From: Verrucomicrobia bacterium UBA3841
Lineage (GTDB): Bacteria; Verrucomicrobiota; Kiritimatiellia; RFP12; UBA1067
Assembly (NCBI GenBank): GCA_002392765.1
Contig: DGHT01000008.1
Span: 7,520-60,088 of the forward strand
Reading direction: 5' to 3'
Length of the DNA stretch: 52,569 nt
Positions 1 to 8,176 of the stretch are shown in pieces. How positions within the stretch are numbered: position 1 is the stretch's first letter; the number at the start of each line of letters is the position of its first letter. Both the position numbers and the translations under genes were made by a program. The notes under the pieces are model-generated. The model saw nothing but the letters and a program-made list of their open reading frames with translations, had not been told where the DNA came from and ran no database searches.

Positions 1-807
1 ACGTCCGTCACGCCCGTCTCGCAGTTCTACGCGCAGCAGGCGATCCAGAACGTCATGTTCGGCAAGTTCAAGAAGTTCGCGCCCGGCTACGCGAAGATGG
101 TGCTCGGCTACTTCGGCAAGACGCCCGTCCCGCCGGACCCGGAGATCGTCAAGAAGGCAAGCGAGTTCATGGCGTCGAGCGACCTCAACAAGGCGTACAG
201 CCAGCCGACGACCAAGACGGTTCTCGAGATGAACGATGCCGACCCCAAGAAGGGCGGAGCGGTCGCGAAGAAGATGCTCGAGGACGCGGGCCTGCCGATC
301 ACCGACGAGAACGTCTTCATCGCCGCGTCCTGCAAGGAGAAGGGCATTCTCTTCCTCAAGGACCCGTCCAAGGCCCCGATGGGATGCCGCTTCGCAGAGG
401 CGGGGAACGGGGAACGGGGAACGGGGAACGGGGCCAAGGGCGGCGCGGTCACCGTCACGATCAACGGCAAGGCCTACGGCGTCGAGATCAAAGGCGACGG
501 CAAGGCCGTCGTCAACGGCAAAGAAGTGTCGTTTTCAACCAAGGCCGGATTGTCCGGAAGCTCCGGAAATTCCGGAAAATCCGGAAAATCCGGTGAAGGC
601 ACCGAGGTCAAGGCTCCCGTCCCCGGCACGATCCTGCGCGTCACGGCGACGAACGGCTCGAAGGTCGCCAAGGGCGACGAGATCCTCGTCATGGACGTTA
701 TGAAGATGGAAACCCCCGTCACGGCGCCGTGCGACGGCACGGTCACGGTCACCGTCAACGCGACCGACAAGGTTGCGACCGGCGACACGCTCGCGGTAAT
801 CGGGTAA
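1..807 (+). CDS. oadA: Oxaloacetate decarboxylase alpha subunit, C-terminal part (biotin carrier), 5' end outside window
   Basis: The reading frame is open from base 1, so the gene begins upstream. The first residues (TPVSQFYAQQA) match the end of the conserved carboxylase region of OadA/PycB proteins. A small helical region follows, then a Gly/Ser-rich linker, then a C-terminal biotinyl domain with the canonical MKME motif; the biotinylated Lys codon is 703-705. In this family the alpha subunit transfers CO2 from oxaloacetate to biotin, and the membrane beta subunit (next gene) decarboxylates it to drive sodium export. The linker is built from a 7-bp and a 9-bp tandem repeat rather than the usual Ala/Pro-rich sequence. 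PycB-type pyruvate carboxylase has the same architecture, but the oadB neighbour favours OadA. Confidence 0.9.
   Translation, partial: TSVTPVSQFYAQQAIQNVMFGKFKKFAPGYAKMVLGYFGKTPVPPDPEIVKKASEFMASSDLNKAYSQPTTKTVLEMNDADPKKGGAVAKKMLEDAGLPITDENVFIAASCKEKGILFLKDPSKAPMGCRFAEAGNGERGTGNGAKGGAVTVTINGKAYGVEIKGDGKAVVNGKEVSFSTKAGLSGSSGNSGKSGKSGEGTEVKAPVPGTILRVTATNGSKVAKGDEILVMDVMKMETPVTAPCDGTVTVTVNATDKVATGDTLAVIG
404..431 (+). repeat. In-frame 7-bp minisatellite, GGAACGG x4
   Basis: Four perfect head-to-tail copies of GGAACGG lie inside oadA and encode the linker peptide GNGERGTGNG. The same 28 bases, with the same copy number and reading frame, occur at 48573-48600 in an unrelated gene. Confidence 0.9.
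553..597 (+). repeat. In-frame 9-bp tandem repeat in the biotin-domain linker
   Basis: Five copies of a 9-bp unit (TCCGGAAAA with variants) encode SGS-SGN-SGK-SGK-SGE. The unit length keeps the frame, so copy-number change would alter linker length without harming the biotinyl domain. Confidence 0.85.
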
Positions 808-812
808 GGTTT

Positions 813-854
813 GCCGTCGATTGCAAACGAAAGCATCCGAATGCAATCGACGGC
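813..854 (+). promoter_or_regulatory. Intercistronic hairpin between oadA and oadB
   Basis: A perfect 13-bp inverted repeat (GCCGTCGATTGCA at 813-825, its complement at 842-854) encloses a 16-base loop. No T-run follows, so it does not look like a Rho-independent terminator. It could stabilise or process the oadA mRNA end and set the alpha:beta subunit ratio; that role is inference. Confidence 0.6.
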
Positions 855-880
855 GAACGACAGCAATCGGAGAGAATACA

Positions 881-2467
881 ATGAAGAAAATGATATTGGC
901 GCTTTTTGCCGCGGCCTGCGCGTTCTGCGCCGGCGCGGCGGATGCCGCGGACGGCGGACAGGCTCCATGGAAGACGACTCTCGGAAAGGTCAAGGATCTT
1001 TCAAGCGACACGGGACTTTCCGGTTTTCTCAGGAAAGCGCCGCCGGCGTACATAACGGGCGATTTTTCCGGAAAGGATCTGCCTGCCGCGCCCGATTTCT
1101 CCAAACCTCTGCTTGATCCCTCCGCCTACGCCAACAGGAACGGCTTCTGGGTGACGACCGACGCGCAGGCCGCGACGTACTCGAGCGAGAAGCATCCCGT
1201 CAAGCCGGGCGAGTGGATCGGAGGATACTTCGACGAGAACGGTTCGTTCGTCAGGGGGCACGAGGTCAAGACGCTTTTCGGAATGCCTTACGGTGTAGGC
1301 CAGCTGATCATGATTCCGCTGTGTCTTCTAATGATCTACCTCGCGATAGTCAAGGGATTCGAGCCGCTGTTGCTGCTGCCCATCGGTTTCGGCGGACTTC
1401 TCGCCAACTGCCCGCTCGCGGGCGTGGCGGCTCCCGCTATGATGCACGACGGCGTCATCACGTTCCTTGAAAGCGGCGTCCCCGTGATGACGGGCGGAAT
1501 CGTCGAGCCCGGCGGATTCCTCCACTACTTCTTCAAGTTCGGCATCGACACGGGCGTGTTCCCGATCGTGATCTTCATGGGCGTGGGCGCGATGACCGAC
1601 TTCGGCCCGCTTATCGCCAACCCGAAGACGGCGCTTCTCGGCGGCGCCGCGCAGTTCGGAATCTTCTTCGCGCTCTTCGGAGCGCTCGGTCTCGCCTCGC
1701 TGTTCGGCGCGGACTTCTTCGGCGGAGTTTCGCCGATCAAGGCTGCCGCGTCGATCGGAATCATCGGCGGCGCCGACGGCCCGACGGCCATCTGGCTCAC
1801 GTCTCGCCTCGCGCCGGACCTGCTCGGCGCGATCGCGGTGGCGGCGTACAGCTACATGGCGCTCGTCCCGATCATCCAGCCTCCGATCATGAACGCGCTC
1901 ACGACGAAGGAAGAGCGCCTTATCAAGATGCCGCCGCTCAGGGAGGTCAAGAAGATCGAGAAGATATGCTTCCCGCTCATAGTGCTGCTTCTGTGCGCGA
2001 TTCTTCTGCCGTCGGCGGTGCCGCTGATCGGCGCCCTGATGCTCGGAAACCTCGCCAAGGAGGCGGGTCCGTCCGTGGCGCGCATTTCCGACACGATGTC
2101 CAACGCCCTGATAAACATCGTCACGATCATGCTCGGCCTCTCCGTCGGCTCGAAGCTCGCCTGCGAGAAGTTCCTCTCCGGCACGACGCTCGGCATTCTC
2201 GCGCTCGGGCTTCTCGCGTTCTGCGTCGGTACGGCGGCCGGAGTCCTCATGGCCAAACTCATGAACGTGTTCTCGAAGGAGAAGGTCAACCCGCTCATCG
2301 GCTCGGCCGGCGTCTCGGCCGTCCCGATGGCCGCGCGCGTCTCCAACAAGGTGTCGCTCCAGAACGATCCGACCAACTTCATCCTCATGCAGGCGATGGG
2401 ACCGAACGTTTCGGGCGTCATCGGATCCGCAGTCGTGGCGGGCGTACTCTACACGCTTTGCAAATGA
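881..2467 (+). CDS. oadB: Oxaloacetate decarboxylase beta subunit (sodium-pump decarboxylase) with long N-terminal extension
   Basis: This 528-residue protein has a hydrophobic core from about residue 134 (GQLIMIPLCLLMIYLAI, then FEPLLLLPIGFGGLLAN) that matches the OadB family of multispanning sodium-pumping decarboxylases. Later family segments are GADGPTAIW and the conserved C-terminal NPLIGSAGVSAVPMAARV stretch. The start at 881 is preferred over an upstream in-frame codon because GGAGAG lies about 7 bases before it and the product then begins with a signal-peptide-like MKKMILALFAAACAFCAGA. OadB is usually about 380-430 residues. The extra roughly 110 residues after the signal would be exported. 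It works with the adjacent alpha subunit; a gamma subunit is not in the window. Confidence 0.92.
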   Translation: MKKMILALFAAACAFCAGAADAADGGQAPWKTTLGKVKDLSSDTGLSGFLRKAPPAYITGDFSGKDLPAAPDFSKPLLDPSAYANRNGFWVTTDAQAATYSSEKHPVKPGEWIGGYFDENGSFVRGHEVKTLFGMPYGVGQLIMIPLCLLMIYLAIVKGFEPLLLLPIGFGGLLANCPLAGVAAPAMMHDGVITFLESGVPVMTGGIVEPGGFLHYFFKFGIDTGVFPIVIFMGVGAMTDFGPLIANPKTALLGGAAQFGIFFALFGALGLASLFGADFFGGVSPIKAAASIGIIGGADGPTAIWLTSRLAPDLLGAIAVAAYSYMALVPIIQPPIMNALTTKEERLIKMPPLREVKKIEKICFPLIVLLLCAILLPSAVPLIGALMLGNLAKEAGPSVARISDTMSNALINIVTIMLGLSVGSKLACEKFLSGTTLGILALGLLAFCVGTAAGVLMAKLMNVFSKEKVNPLIGSAGVSAVPMAARVSNKVSLQNDPTNFILMQAMGPNVSGVIGSAVVAGVLYTLCK

Positions 2468-3477
2468 CGGATTACGCGATAGGCAAAGTCGTTCTCGGGA
2501 ACGCGCGGTCGATTTCGACCGCGCTCGGGGAGTTCTTGCGCATAGGCGTGGACGAAAGCCGTCTTTGCCCGTCGCCGCAGGTGCCGCGCAAGAGAAGGGG
2601 TCTCGCGGGCGAGGCCCCCGTGTCCGGCGTCGGCACGTTCGAGGGGAGCGCGAAGCGAACCATCGTATTCGCGCCCAGCGGAAAGCCGGGCTGGTGGATA
2701 AGGCGCATGGACCAAAAAGCCCAGCTCGATACGAAGGTGGACATATCCAACCTCTGGACGAGCGCGCAGAATCTCGTTTTGAGATCGGGCTCTCCGCACA
2801 ACTACCTGCGCATGGTCGAGCATATAATCGCGCTGAAGCCGGGCCTTTGGGTCGATGACGTCCTCATAAAGGTCAACAGCGGCGACCCGCCGCTCTTCGA
2901 CCAGTCTTCGCTTCCGCTGGTCAAGGCGATGGAGCACGCCAAGATAATCGACGGCGCGGAAGACGCGACGTACGTGACTGTCAGCGAGCCGCTCGCGTTC
3001 GGTGGCGACAGAGGCGATTTTCTCCTTTTCTTCCCCGACGAAAGCGGCTGCGGAAACCTGCGCATCGACTGCGCGATCCGCTGGAACACCGCCATAGGCA
3101 CGCAGAGAGTCGTTTTCGACGTGACACCCGAGACTTTCCGCTACGCGTCGCTCGCGAGGACGAACGCGACGCACCGCCAGTACGTCATGGCCAAGACGAT
3201 CGGCAAACTGTTCGCGGCCACCAGAAATCTCGGGTACAACAAGAAAAACATTCTCATCCACGGACCGAAAGGTTTCTATACCGAGCCGAGGTTCCCCCTG
3301 AACGGAAAGTTTCTGGAGCCGGTGTGGCACAGGGCGACCCTCGATCTCCTGGCTGCGCTCGCGCTTTTCGGGGAACACCGCTTCGCGGGGACGGTCGTTA
3401 GCTACCGCTCCGGCCACACGCTCGACTGCGATGCCGTCCGCGCCATATACAGGAACGACCTGCTATGCCGAATCTGA
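2464..3477 (+). CDS. Divergent LpxC-like UDP-acyl-GlcNAc deacetylase homologue
   Basis: The 337-residue product shows the two-layer LpxC pattern: GVGTFEG near residue 55 (GLHTG in E. coli LpxC), MVEH (E78/H79 equivalents), SLART (ARTF equivalent), a WHRATLD stretch and YRSGH (H265 equivalent). LpxC commits UDP-acyl-GlcNAc to lipid A synthesis. Several key positions differ. The histidine of GLHTG is replaced, ART is followed by N, and the zinc motif reads H-x4-D instead of H-x3-D. An N-terminal segment of about 45 residues precedes the fold. The start ATG overlaps the oadB stop (ATGA), which indicates coupling. It may be a paralogue with changed or lost activity, since a canonical LpxC could be encoded elsewhere. 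Confidence 0.7.
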   Translation: MTDYAIGKVVLGNARSISTALGEFLRIGVDESRLCPSPQVPRKRRGLAGEAPVSGVGTFEGSAKRTIVFAPSGKPGWWIRRMDQKAQLDTKVDISNLWTSAQNLVLRSGSPHNYLRMVEHIIALKPGLWVDDVLIKVNSGDPPLFDQSSLPLVKAMEHAKIIDGAEDATYVTVSEPLAFGGDRGDFLLFFPDESGCGNLRIDCAIRWNTAIGTQRVVFDVTPETFRYASLARTNATHRQYVMAKTIGKLFAATRNLGYNKKNILIHGPKGFYTEPRFPLNGKFLEPVWHRATLDLLAALALFGEHRFAGTVVSYRSGHTLDCDAVRAIYRNDLLCRI

Positions 3478-4268
3478 AGCTTGACAGACCATTGATCGTG
3501 TTCGACATCGAATCGACGGGCACCGCTCCGCGCAAGGACCGGATAATCGAGCTCGCCGCTGTAAAAGTGCGCCCCGACGGCACTGAGGAGACGCGTACGT
3601 GGCTGTTGAACCCCGGTGTGAAGATTCCGCCGGAGACCACCGCCATACACGGCATAACCGACGAAATCGTCAAGGACTGCCCGACGTTCGCGGACAAGGC
3701 GGACGAAATATTCGCCTTCTTCGACGGCTGCGATCTTTCCGGCTTCAACGCCGACAGGTTCGACATCCCCTGTCTGGAAGAGGAGTTTCTGCGCGCGGGC
3801 AAGGCGTTCCTGCCGTCGGCGCGCAAGCACGTGGACGTCCAGCGAATATACCACAAGATGGAGCCGAGAGACCTTTCCGCAGCGGTGCGCTTCTATCTTT
3901 CGCGCGATCACGCCGGAGCGCACGGCGCCGAAGCGGACGCCCGCGCCACGCTCGAAGTCCTGAAGGCGCAGATGGAAAGGTATCCGTCCCTGCCGCACGA
4001 CGTGGCCGCGCTCGACGAGTATCTCGTGCCGCACGATCCGTTGAATGCGGACCGGATGGGGCTTCTCAGGTGGAAGGACGGCGATCTGAAAATCAATTTC
4101 GGCAAGAAGAAGGGCGAAAGCCTCAAGGATCTTCTGCTCCACGAGCCGAATTATCTGAGGTGGATAGTAAAAGGCGATTTCGACACGGAGGTGAAGGCAA
4201 TCGTGCGCGACCTGCTGGAGAACGGACGCCTGCCGCCCGCTCCCCGTCCGGGCGCGAAGGATGCGTGA
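3465..4268 (+). CDS. DEDDh 3'-5' exonuclease (DnaQ/ExoX-like)
   Basis: The N-terminal 165 residues form a DEDDh exonuclease fold. Exo I is D14/E16 (VFDIEST), exo II is GFNADRFD (D100), and exo III has H153 and D158 (HGAEADA). These acidic residues bind the two catalytic metals that hydrolyse DNA or RNA 3' ends. The C-terminal region (INFGKKKGESLKDLL...YLRWIV) resembles the small domain found at the end of ExoX-like proteins. The gene overlaps the LpxC-like stop by 13 bases, so it probably shares that transcript. A role as the polymerase III proofreading subunit is possible but not indicated by context. Confidence 0.85.
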   Translation: MPNLKLDRPLIVFDIESTGTAPRKDRIIELAAVKVRPDGTEETRTWLLNPGVKIPPETTAIHGITDEIVKDCPTFADKADEIFAFFDGCDLSGFNADRFDIPCLEEEFLRAGKAFLPSARKHVDVQRIYHKMEPRDLSAAVRFYLSRDHAGAHGAEADARATLEVLKAQMERYPSLPHDVAALDEYLVPHDPLNADRMGLLRWKDGDLKINFGKKKGESLKDLLLHEPNYLRWIVKGDFDTEVKAIVRDLLENGRLPPAPRPGAKDA

Positions 4269-4340
4269 TTCCGTCGGGGCGAATCTAATTGACAACAAAA
4301 AAACAAACAAAAACCAAAGAGAACGACCAGGAGGGAAAAT

Positions 4341-5693
4341 ATGGGAATCTTCAAAGCTTACGATATCCGAGGCATATACGGCAAAGACTTGACCGAGGAT
4401 GTTTTCGAGAAGATAGCCAGAGCGTACGCCAAATTCGCGAACGTGCGCAGGGTCGTGGTGGCGAGGGACTGCAGAAAGTCGTCCGATTCGCTTTTCGCCG
4501 CTTTCGTCAAAGGACTCGTGGACGTCGGGGTGGACGTGATTGACATCGGTCTGGCGTCGACGCCGATGAGCTATTTCGCCAACGGCACGCTCAAGGCCGA
4601 CGGTTCCGTGATGATCACCGCGTCCCACAACACCAAGGAGTGGAACGGTTGCAAACTCTGCCGCGCGAACGCCGTGCCGATCTCCGGAGCGACTGGCATC
4701 AAGGACATCGAGAAAATGGTGATGGACGGCGATCTCGGCGAGGATGCGGCGGTCAAGGGCAAGGTCGAGAAGGTGGACGTCTCCAAGGAGTACGGCGAGC
4801 ATGTGCGCAAGTTCGCCCATCTCGCGAGGCCCGTCCATGTGGCGATGGATTTCGGCAACGGCATGGGAATCGCCGAATCCGTCGCTTTCGAGGGGCAGAA
4901 CATGCTCACGCACGACGATTTGTACGGCGAGTACGACGGCGATTTCCCGCACCACGCGGCGAATCCGCTTGAGCACGAGACGCTGGCCGACCTCCAGGCG
5001 CTCGTCAAAGCCAACCCCGGCAAGTATGCGTTCGCCGTAGCGTACGACGGCGATGCGGACAGGGCGGGCTTCCTTGACGAGAAGGGCGAAATCATACCGA
5101 TGGATTTCATCACCGCGCTCATATCCAAAGACCTTCTCAAGTCGAACCCCGGCGCGGCGTGCTTCTACGATCTCAGGTCCACGAAGATGGCCGAGGAGAC
5201 GATCGCCGCTTCCGGCGGAAAGCCGATGATGAGCCGCGTCGGACACTCCTTCATCAAGGAGCAGATGCGCCAGAACGACGCCATATTCGCAGGCGAACTT
5301 TCGGGTCACTACTATTTCAAGGCGAATTTCACGGCCGAATCGTCTTCGATGGCGACATACGCGCTTGCCAACATCGTTTCCGCGAGCGGCAAACCGCTTT
5401 CGGAACTGATCGAACCGCTGAAGAAATACTCCCAGTCCGGAGAGATAAACAGCAGGACTTCCACGCCCCCGGCGGAGATCCTCGCCAAGATCAAGGCGGT
5501 TTATTCCGCAAAGGCGCAGTGCAGGGTGTTCGAACTCGACGGCGTGTCGGTCGACGCGTGGGAAAGCGAAGGATGGTGGGCGAACGTCAGAATGTCCAAC
5601 ACCGAGCCGCTCGTGAGGCTCAATCTCGAAGGACGCACGAAAGAGATCATGGAGGCGAAACGCGATGAGTTTCTCGCAATCATTCGCGCTTAA
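4341..5693 (+). CDS. manB: Phosphomannomutase/phosphoglucomutase
   Basis: The 450-residue product has all four signatures of the alpha-D-phosphohexomutase family: the phosphoserine loop ITASHNTKEWNG (Ser95), the metal loop YDGDADR, the sugar-binding GELSGHYYFK and the phosphate loop SNTEPLVRLN. It interconverts hexose 6- and 1-phosphates. A strong AGGAGG lies 8 bases before ATG. The nearby mannose-1-phosphate guanylyltransferase at 8173 makes mannose-6-P to mannose-1-P the likely main reaction, feeding GDP-mannose synthesis. Substrate preference cannot be fixed from the sequence alone. The upstream gap (4269-4340) is A-rich and holds no clear terminator. Confidence 0.9.
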   Translation: MGIFKAYDIRGIYGKDLTEDVFEKIARAYAKFANVRRVVVARDCRKSSDSLFAAFVKGLVDVGVDVIDIGLASTPMSYFANGTLKADGSVMITASHNTKEWNGCKLCRANAVPISGATGIKDIEKMVMDGDLGEDAAVKGKVEKVDVSKEYGEHVRKFAHLARPVHVAMDFGNGMGIAESVAFEGQNMLTHDDLYGEYDGDFPHHAANPLEHETLADLQALVKANPGKYAFAVAYDGDADRAGFLDEKGEIIPMDFITALISKDLLKSNPGAACFYDLRSTKMAEETIAASGGKPMMSRVGHSFIKEQMRQNDAIFAGELSGHYYFKANFTAESSSMATYALANIVSASGKPLSELIEPLKKYSQSGEINSRTSTPPAEILAKIKAVYSAKAQCRVFELDGVSVDAWESEGWWANVRMSNTEPLVRLNLEGRTKEIMEAKRDEFLAIIRA

Positions 5694-6834
5694 GGCGTTG
5701 GCCGTAGCCGCCGTGGCCGCCGTGTCCGGCTGCGGCGACCCCGACCCCGCAAAGGAGTTTGCGGCGGGGAGCAGGGCCTTCGAGCTCAAGGACTGGGAGC
5801 GCGCGCGCCGGCATTACGAAGCGGGGCTCGAAGCCGATGCGGAAAACGTCGACGCCCTCTTGACGATGGCGCAGATCGAGTTTGCGTCCGGAACGCAGTC
5901 CAAGGCCGACGAGTATCTCGCGCGGGCCGCGGCCAAGGCCGGGGACGACCCCGACGTCATCGAACTCGCGGCGCAGTTCGCGTACCATTCCAAAAACTAC
6001 GACCTTGCGAAAAAGATGTACAGACGCCTTGCGGACGACGATACGCTCGATGCCAAATACAGGTCGAAAGGCTGGGCGGGTCTGGGCGTTATCGACTATC
6101 TGCTCGGCGATTCCGCCAAGACGCAGAGCGAGAGCGATCTCCTCATGGCCAAAGCGCGCACCGCATTCCTGCGCGCGGCAAGGATCGACAGGTTCAATCC
6201 TTCTCCGCACTACCACCTCGGCCGGCTTTACCGCGATGTGATGGACTATCCTCTGCCCGCCAAGGACGAGTTCCTCAAGTTTGCGACTCTCGAGAAGAAG
6301 GACGAACACCGCGTCAACAAGGTCAAGCGCGAGTACATCCCCGGAATCGCGAAGGACATAAACGAAAGGAACGTAGCGAATTCGAAGGCCGTCGCCCCCG
6401 GAGGACGCGAGGCTTGCGCCAGACTGATGAAGCAGGCGGACGCCAAATACCGCGCCAACAAGATAAGCGAAGCCAGGAATCTCTACGCAGAGGCGATGAA
6501 AAATGACGCCCAAAGCGCGCCCGCAGCGCTGGGCTACGCCCGCGCGGTCGCGGCCGCAGCCCGCACCAGGGACGATTTCAAAGCCGCGTACATTGCGTAC
6601 AGCGAGGTCTGCAAAATGGACCGCAGCAAGGACAACTTTCTCAAGGCGGGCGAGTTCGCGACCAAATCGCGGAACTACGCTTCCGCCGCAAAGCTGTATT
6701 CTGCGGCGCTCGCCTACTTCCCGAAAGACGACGTCGTGGCCGGAAAACTCGCCGACGCTCTCAAGAATTGCGGCATGAACGATCTCGCGGCGGTCTACCA
6801 GCTCTACAAGAGTTCCCTGACCAAGAGCAAATGA
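5665..6834 (+). CDS. TPR-containing lipoprotein
   Basis: The 389-residue product starts with a short hydrophobic stretch ending in a lipobox-like VSGC at residues 21-24, so it should be lipidated and membrane-anchored outside the cytoplasm. The rest consists of degenerate 34-residue TPR helices (for example AAGSRAFELKDWERARRHYE, YRANKISEARNLYAEAMK and AAKLYSAALAYFPKD), which usually scaffold protein complexes. The gene overlaps the end of manB by 29 bases and is followed by an ATGA overlap with the next gene, so it lies within one operon. No specific partner is recognisable. Confidence 0.75.
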   Translation: MSFSQSFALKALAVAAVAAVSGCGDPDPAKEFAAGSRAFELKDWERARRHYEAGLEADAENVDALLTMAQIEFASGTQSKADEYLARAAAKAGDDPDVIELAAQFAYHSKNYDLAKKMYRRLADDDTLDAKYRSKGWAGLGVIDYLLGDSAKTQSESDLLMAKARTAFLRAARIDRFNPSPHYHLGRLYRDVMDYPLPAKDEFLKFATLEKKDEHRVNKVKREYIPGIAKDINERNVANSKAVAPGGREACARLMKQADAKYRANKISEARNLYAEAMKNDAQSAPAALGYARAVAAAARTRDDFKAAYIAYSEVCKMDRSKDNFLKAGEFATKSRNYASAAKLYSAALAYFPKDDVVAGKLADALKNCGMNDLAAVYQLYKSSLTKSK

Positions 6835-7241
6835 ATCTCCAGCCGCTGGACTGGGCGCTCGTCGCCCTTTCTTCGCTCATCTTTCTGATGGGTCTCTTCC
6901 GCGGCTTTTCGGGGATTTTCGCAATGGCGGCCGGCGGCATGGTGTCCGCCGCGCTCGTCGCGTACGGCTGGCCGAGACTCGCATCCTTGGGATATTCTCT
7001 CGCGGCGAACATCGCCATCGCGTTCGTTACGGCCGTCGTCGTTTTCGGAATCGTGAGAATGTGCGTGCAGAAAGCGGTCGGCACGCTTCTCGCCCAGCCG
7101 GCGGATTCGATACTCGGATGCGTCATAGCCGCCGCCTGCGCCGGGCTGCTCCTTCTCGCGATCGCCTCAAACCCGTCGTTCAGGGAACGCTCTTCGCTGG
7201 CGATGAAGGTTCCGTCCGATGCAGGATTGCGATCTTATTGA
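6831..7241 (+). CDS. CvpA-like small membrane protein
   Basis: The 136-residue product has about four hydrophobic helices (LDWALVALSSLIFLMGLFRG, then GIFAMAAGGMVSAALVAYG and two more). It keeps the opening pattern of the CvpA family: D-x4-l, then GLxRGFSG. CvpA proteins are inner-membrane proteins linked to colicin V export and envelope stress; the exact role is unknown. The start is set by an ATGA overlap with the TPR gene. It overlaps the sigma-factor start by 23 bases. Confidence 0.65.
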   Translation: MNLQPLDWALVALSSLIFLMGLFRGFSGIFAMAAGGMVSAALVAYGWPRLASLGYSLAANIAIAFVTAVVVFGIVRMCVQKAVGTLLAQPADSILGCVIAAACAGLLLLAIASNPSFRERSSLAMKVPSDAGLRSY

Positions 7242-7704
7242 CAGAGCGCGCGAATTTCAGGAAAACCTTCTGAACTTTTTCAGGCGGCAGGGCGTTATAG
7301 ATGGCGATCTGGAGGATTGTCTTCAGGAAACGTACGTAAGATTGTGGAAATACCGCGGCGAATACCGTCCTTCCGCCAAGCTCTCGACATTCCTGTTCAT
7401 TCTCGCCAGGCAGGTTCTGATAGATTCCTACCGGCGCAGGACGAACAGGCGCAGGCGCGAAGCGGACTGGCAGGAGGCGCGTCCGTCGTCAGTATCCCCG
7501 CAGCCTTGCGTGCGGACTGATGTGGAATGGGCCATGTCCAGGCTTTCCCCTCCGCTGAGGGAGACTGTCGAACTGGCGCTTTTCCAGGATCTGCCGTACA
7601 AGGAGATATCCCGGATCCTCGACATACCCGTGGGGACGGTGAAGTCGAGAGTGTCAAACGCAATCAGGAAACTGAAGGAGTTGTTCGATGAACGTAGATC
7701 TTGA
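7219..7704 (+). CDS. ECF-type RNA polymerase sigma factor
   Basis: The 161-residue product has sigma region 2 (DGDLEDCLQETYVRLWKYRG, then KLSTFLFILARQVLIDSYRR) and region 4 (SPPLRETVELALFQDLPYKEIS, with the helix-turn-helix ILDIPVGTVKSRVSNAIRKL). This is the two-domain layout of extracytoplasmic-function sigma factors, which redirect RNA polymerase to a small regulon in response to envelope signals. It overlaps both neighbours, and the following gene encodes a one-pass membrane protein, the usual sigma/anti-sigma order. Confidence 0.93.
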   Translation: MQDCDLIDRAREFQENLLNFFRRQGVIDGDLEDCLQETYVRLWKYRGEYRPSAKLSTFLFILARQVLIDSYRRRTNRRRREADWQEARPSSVSPQPCVRTDVEWAMSRLSPPLRETVELALFQDLPYKEISRILDIPVGTVKSRVSNAIRKLKELFDERRS

Positions 7705-8176
7705 AGAGACCCTTGCCGCCATGGGCGCGGAATACAGGGATTTCGCACTGCGCTTCAAAAACGCCGACGGCGCGGCCGCCCCGGACGTCCGCAGGGCGCG
7801 CAGAGGCTTTTTCCGCAGGTTTGCCGCGCCCGCCGCCGCGGCCGCGCTGGTCGCAGCCGCGCTTTCCCCTCTCTTCACGGGGCGCTCCGGCGCTCCGGCG
7901 TCCGCAGCTCCGCGCGCTTCCGAATATTCCCTCGCGCTTTCCGGCGGCGGCTGTATAGACGAGATTGTGGACAGCCAGAATGCCGACGGCAGCTGGGGGA
8001 ACGATTTCCTGACGCGGCAGAACGCGGCGGCGCTTCGCAATGTCGCTTCGTGCAGCGTTCCGTACAGACGCGCCCTCAGGTATTTGCGGTCCAAGGGACT
8101 GCGGCCGCTCACGGACGAGGAGATGCGCCTGAGAGTTTCGCTTTACGAAAAGTCGGCTTCAGGAGACAGAACATGA
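7688..8176 (+). CDS. Single-pass membrane protein, candidate anti-sigma partner
   Basis: The 162-residue product has a roughly 45-residue charged N-terminus rich in Arg just before a transmembrane helix (about residues 46-65), then an exported C-terminal part. Overlap with the sigma gene and this topology are typical of anti-sigma factors, although no zinc-binding HxxxCxxC motif is present. The exported part contains VDSQNADGSWGND. It resembles a single QW-type repeat of terpenoid cyclases and alpha-alpha toroid proteins and could be a sensor module. The anti-sigma assignment comes from position and topology only. Confidence 0.55.
   Translation: MNVDLEETLAAMGAEYRDFALRFKNADGAAAPDVRRARRGFFRRFAAPAAAAALVAAALSPLFTGRSGAPASAAPRASEYSLALSGGGCIDEIVDSQNADGSWGNDFLTRQNAAALRNVASCSVPYRRALRYLRSKGLRPLTDEEMRLRVSLYEKSASGDRT

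Noticed and set aside
3402..5789. A 795-codon open frame on the minus strand across the exonuclease and manB genes
   Set aside because: It is Arg/His/Val-rich shadow sequence opposite two clear genes, with no recognisable domain; GC-rich DNA gives long antisense frames.
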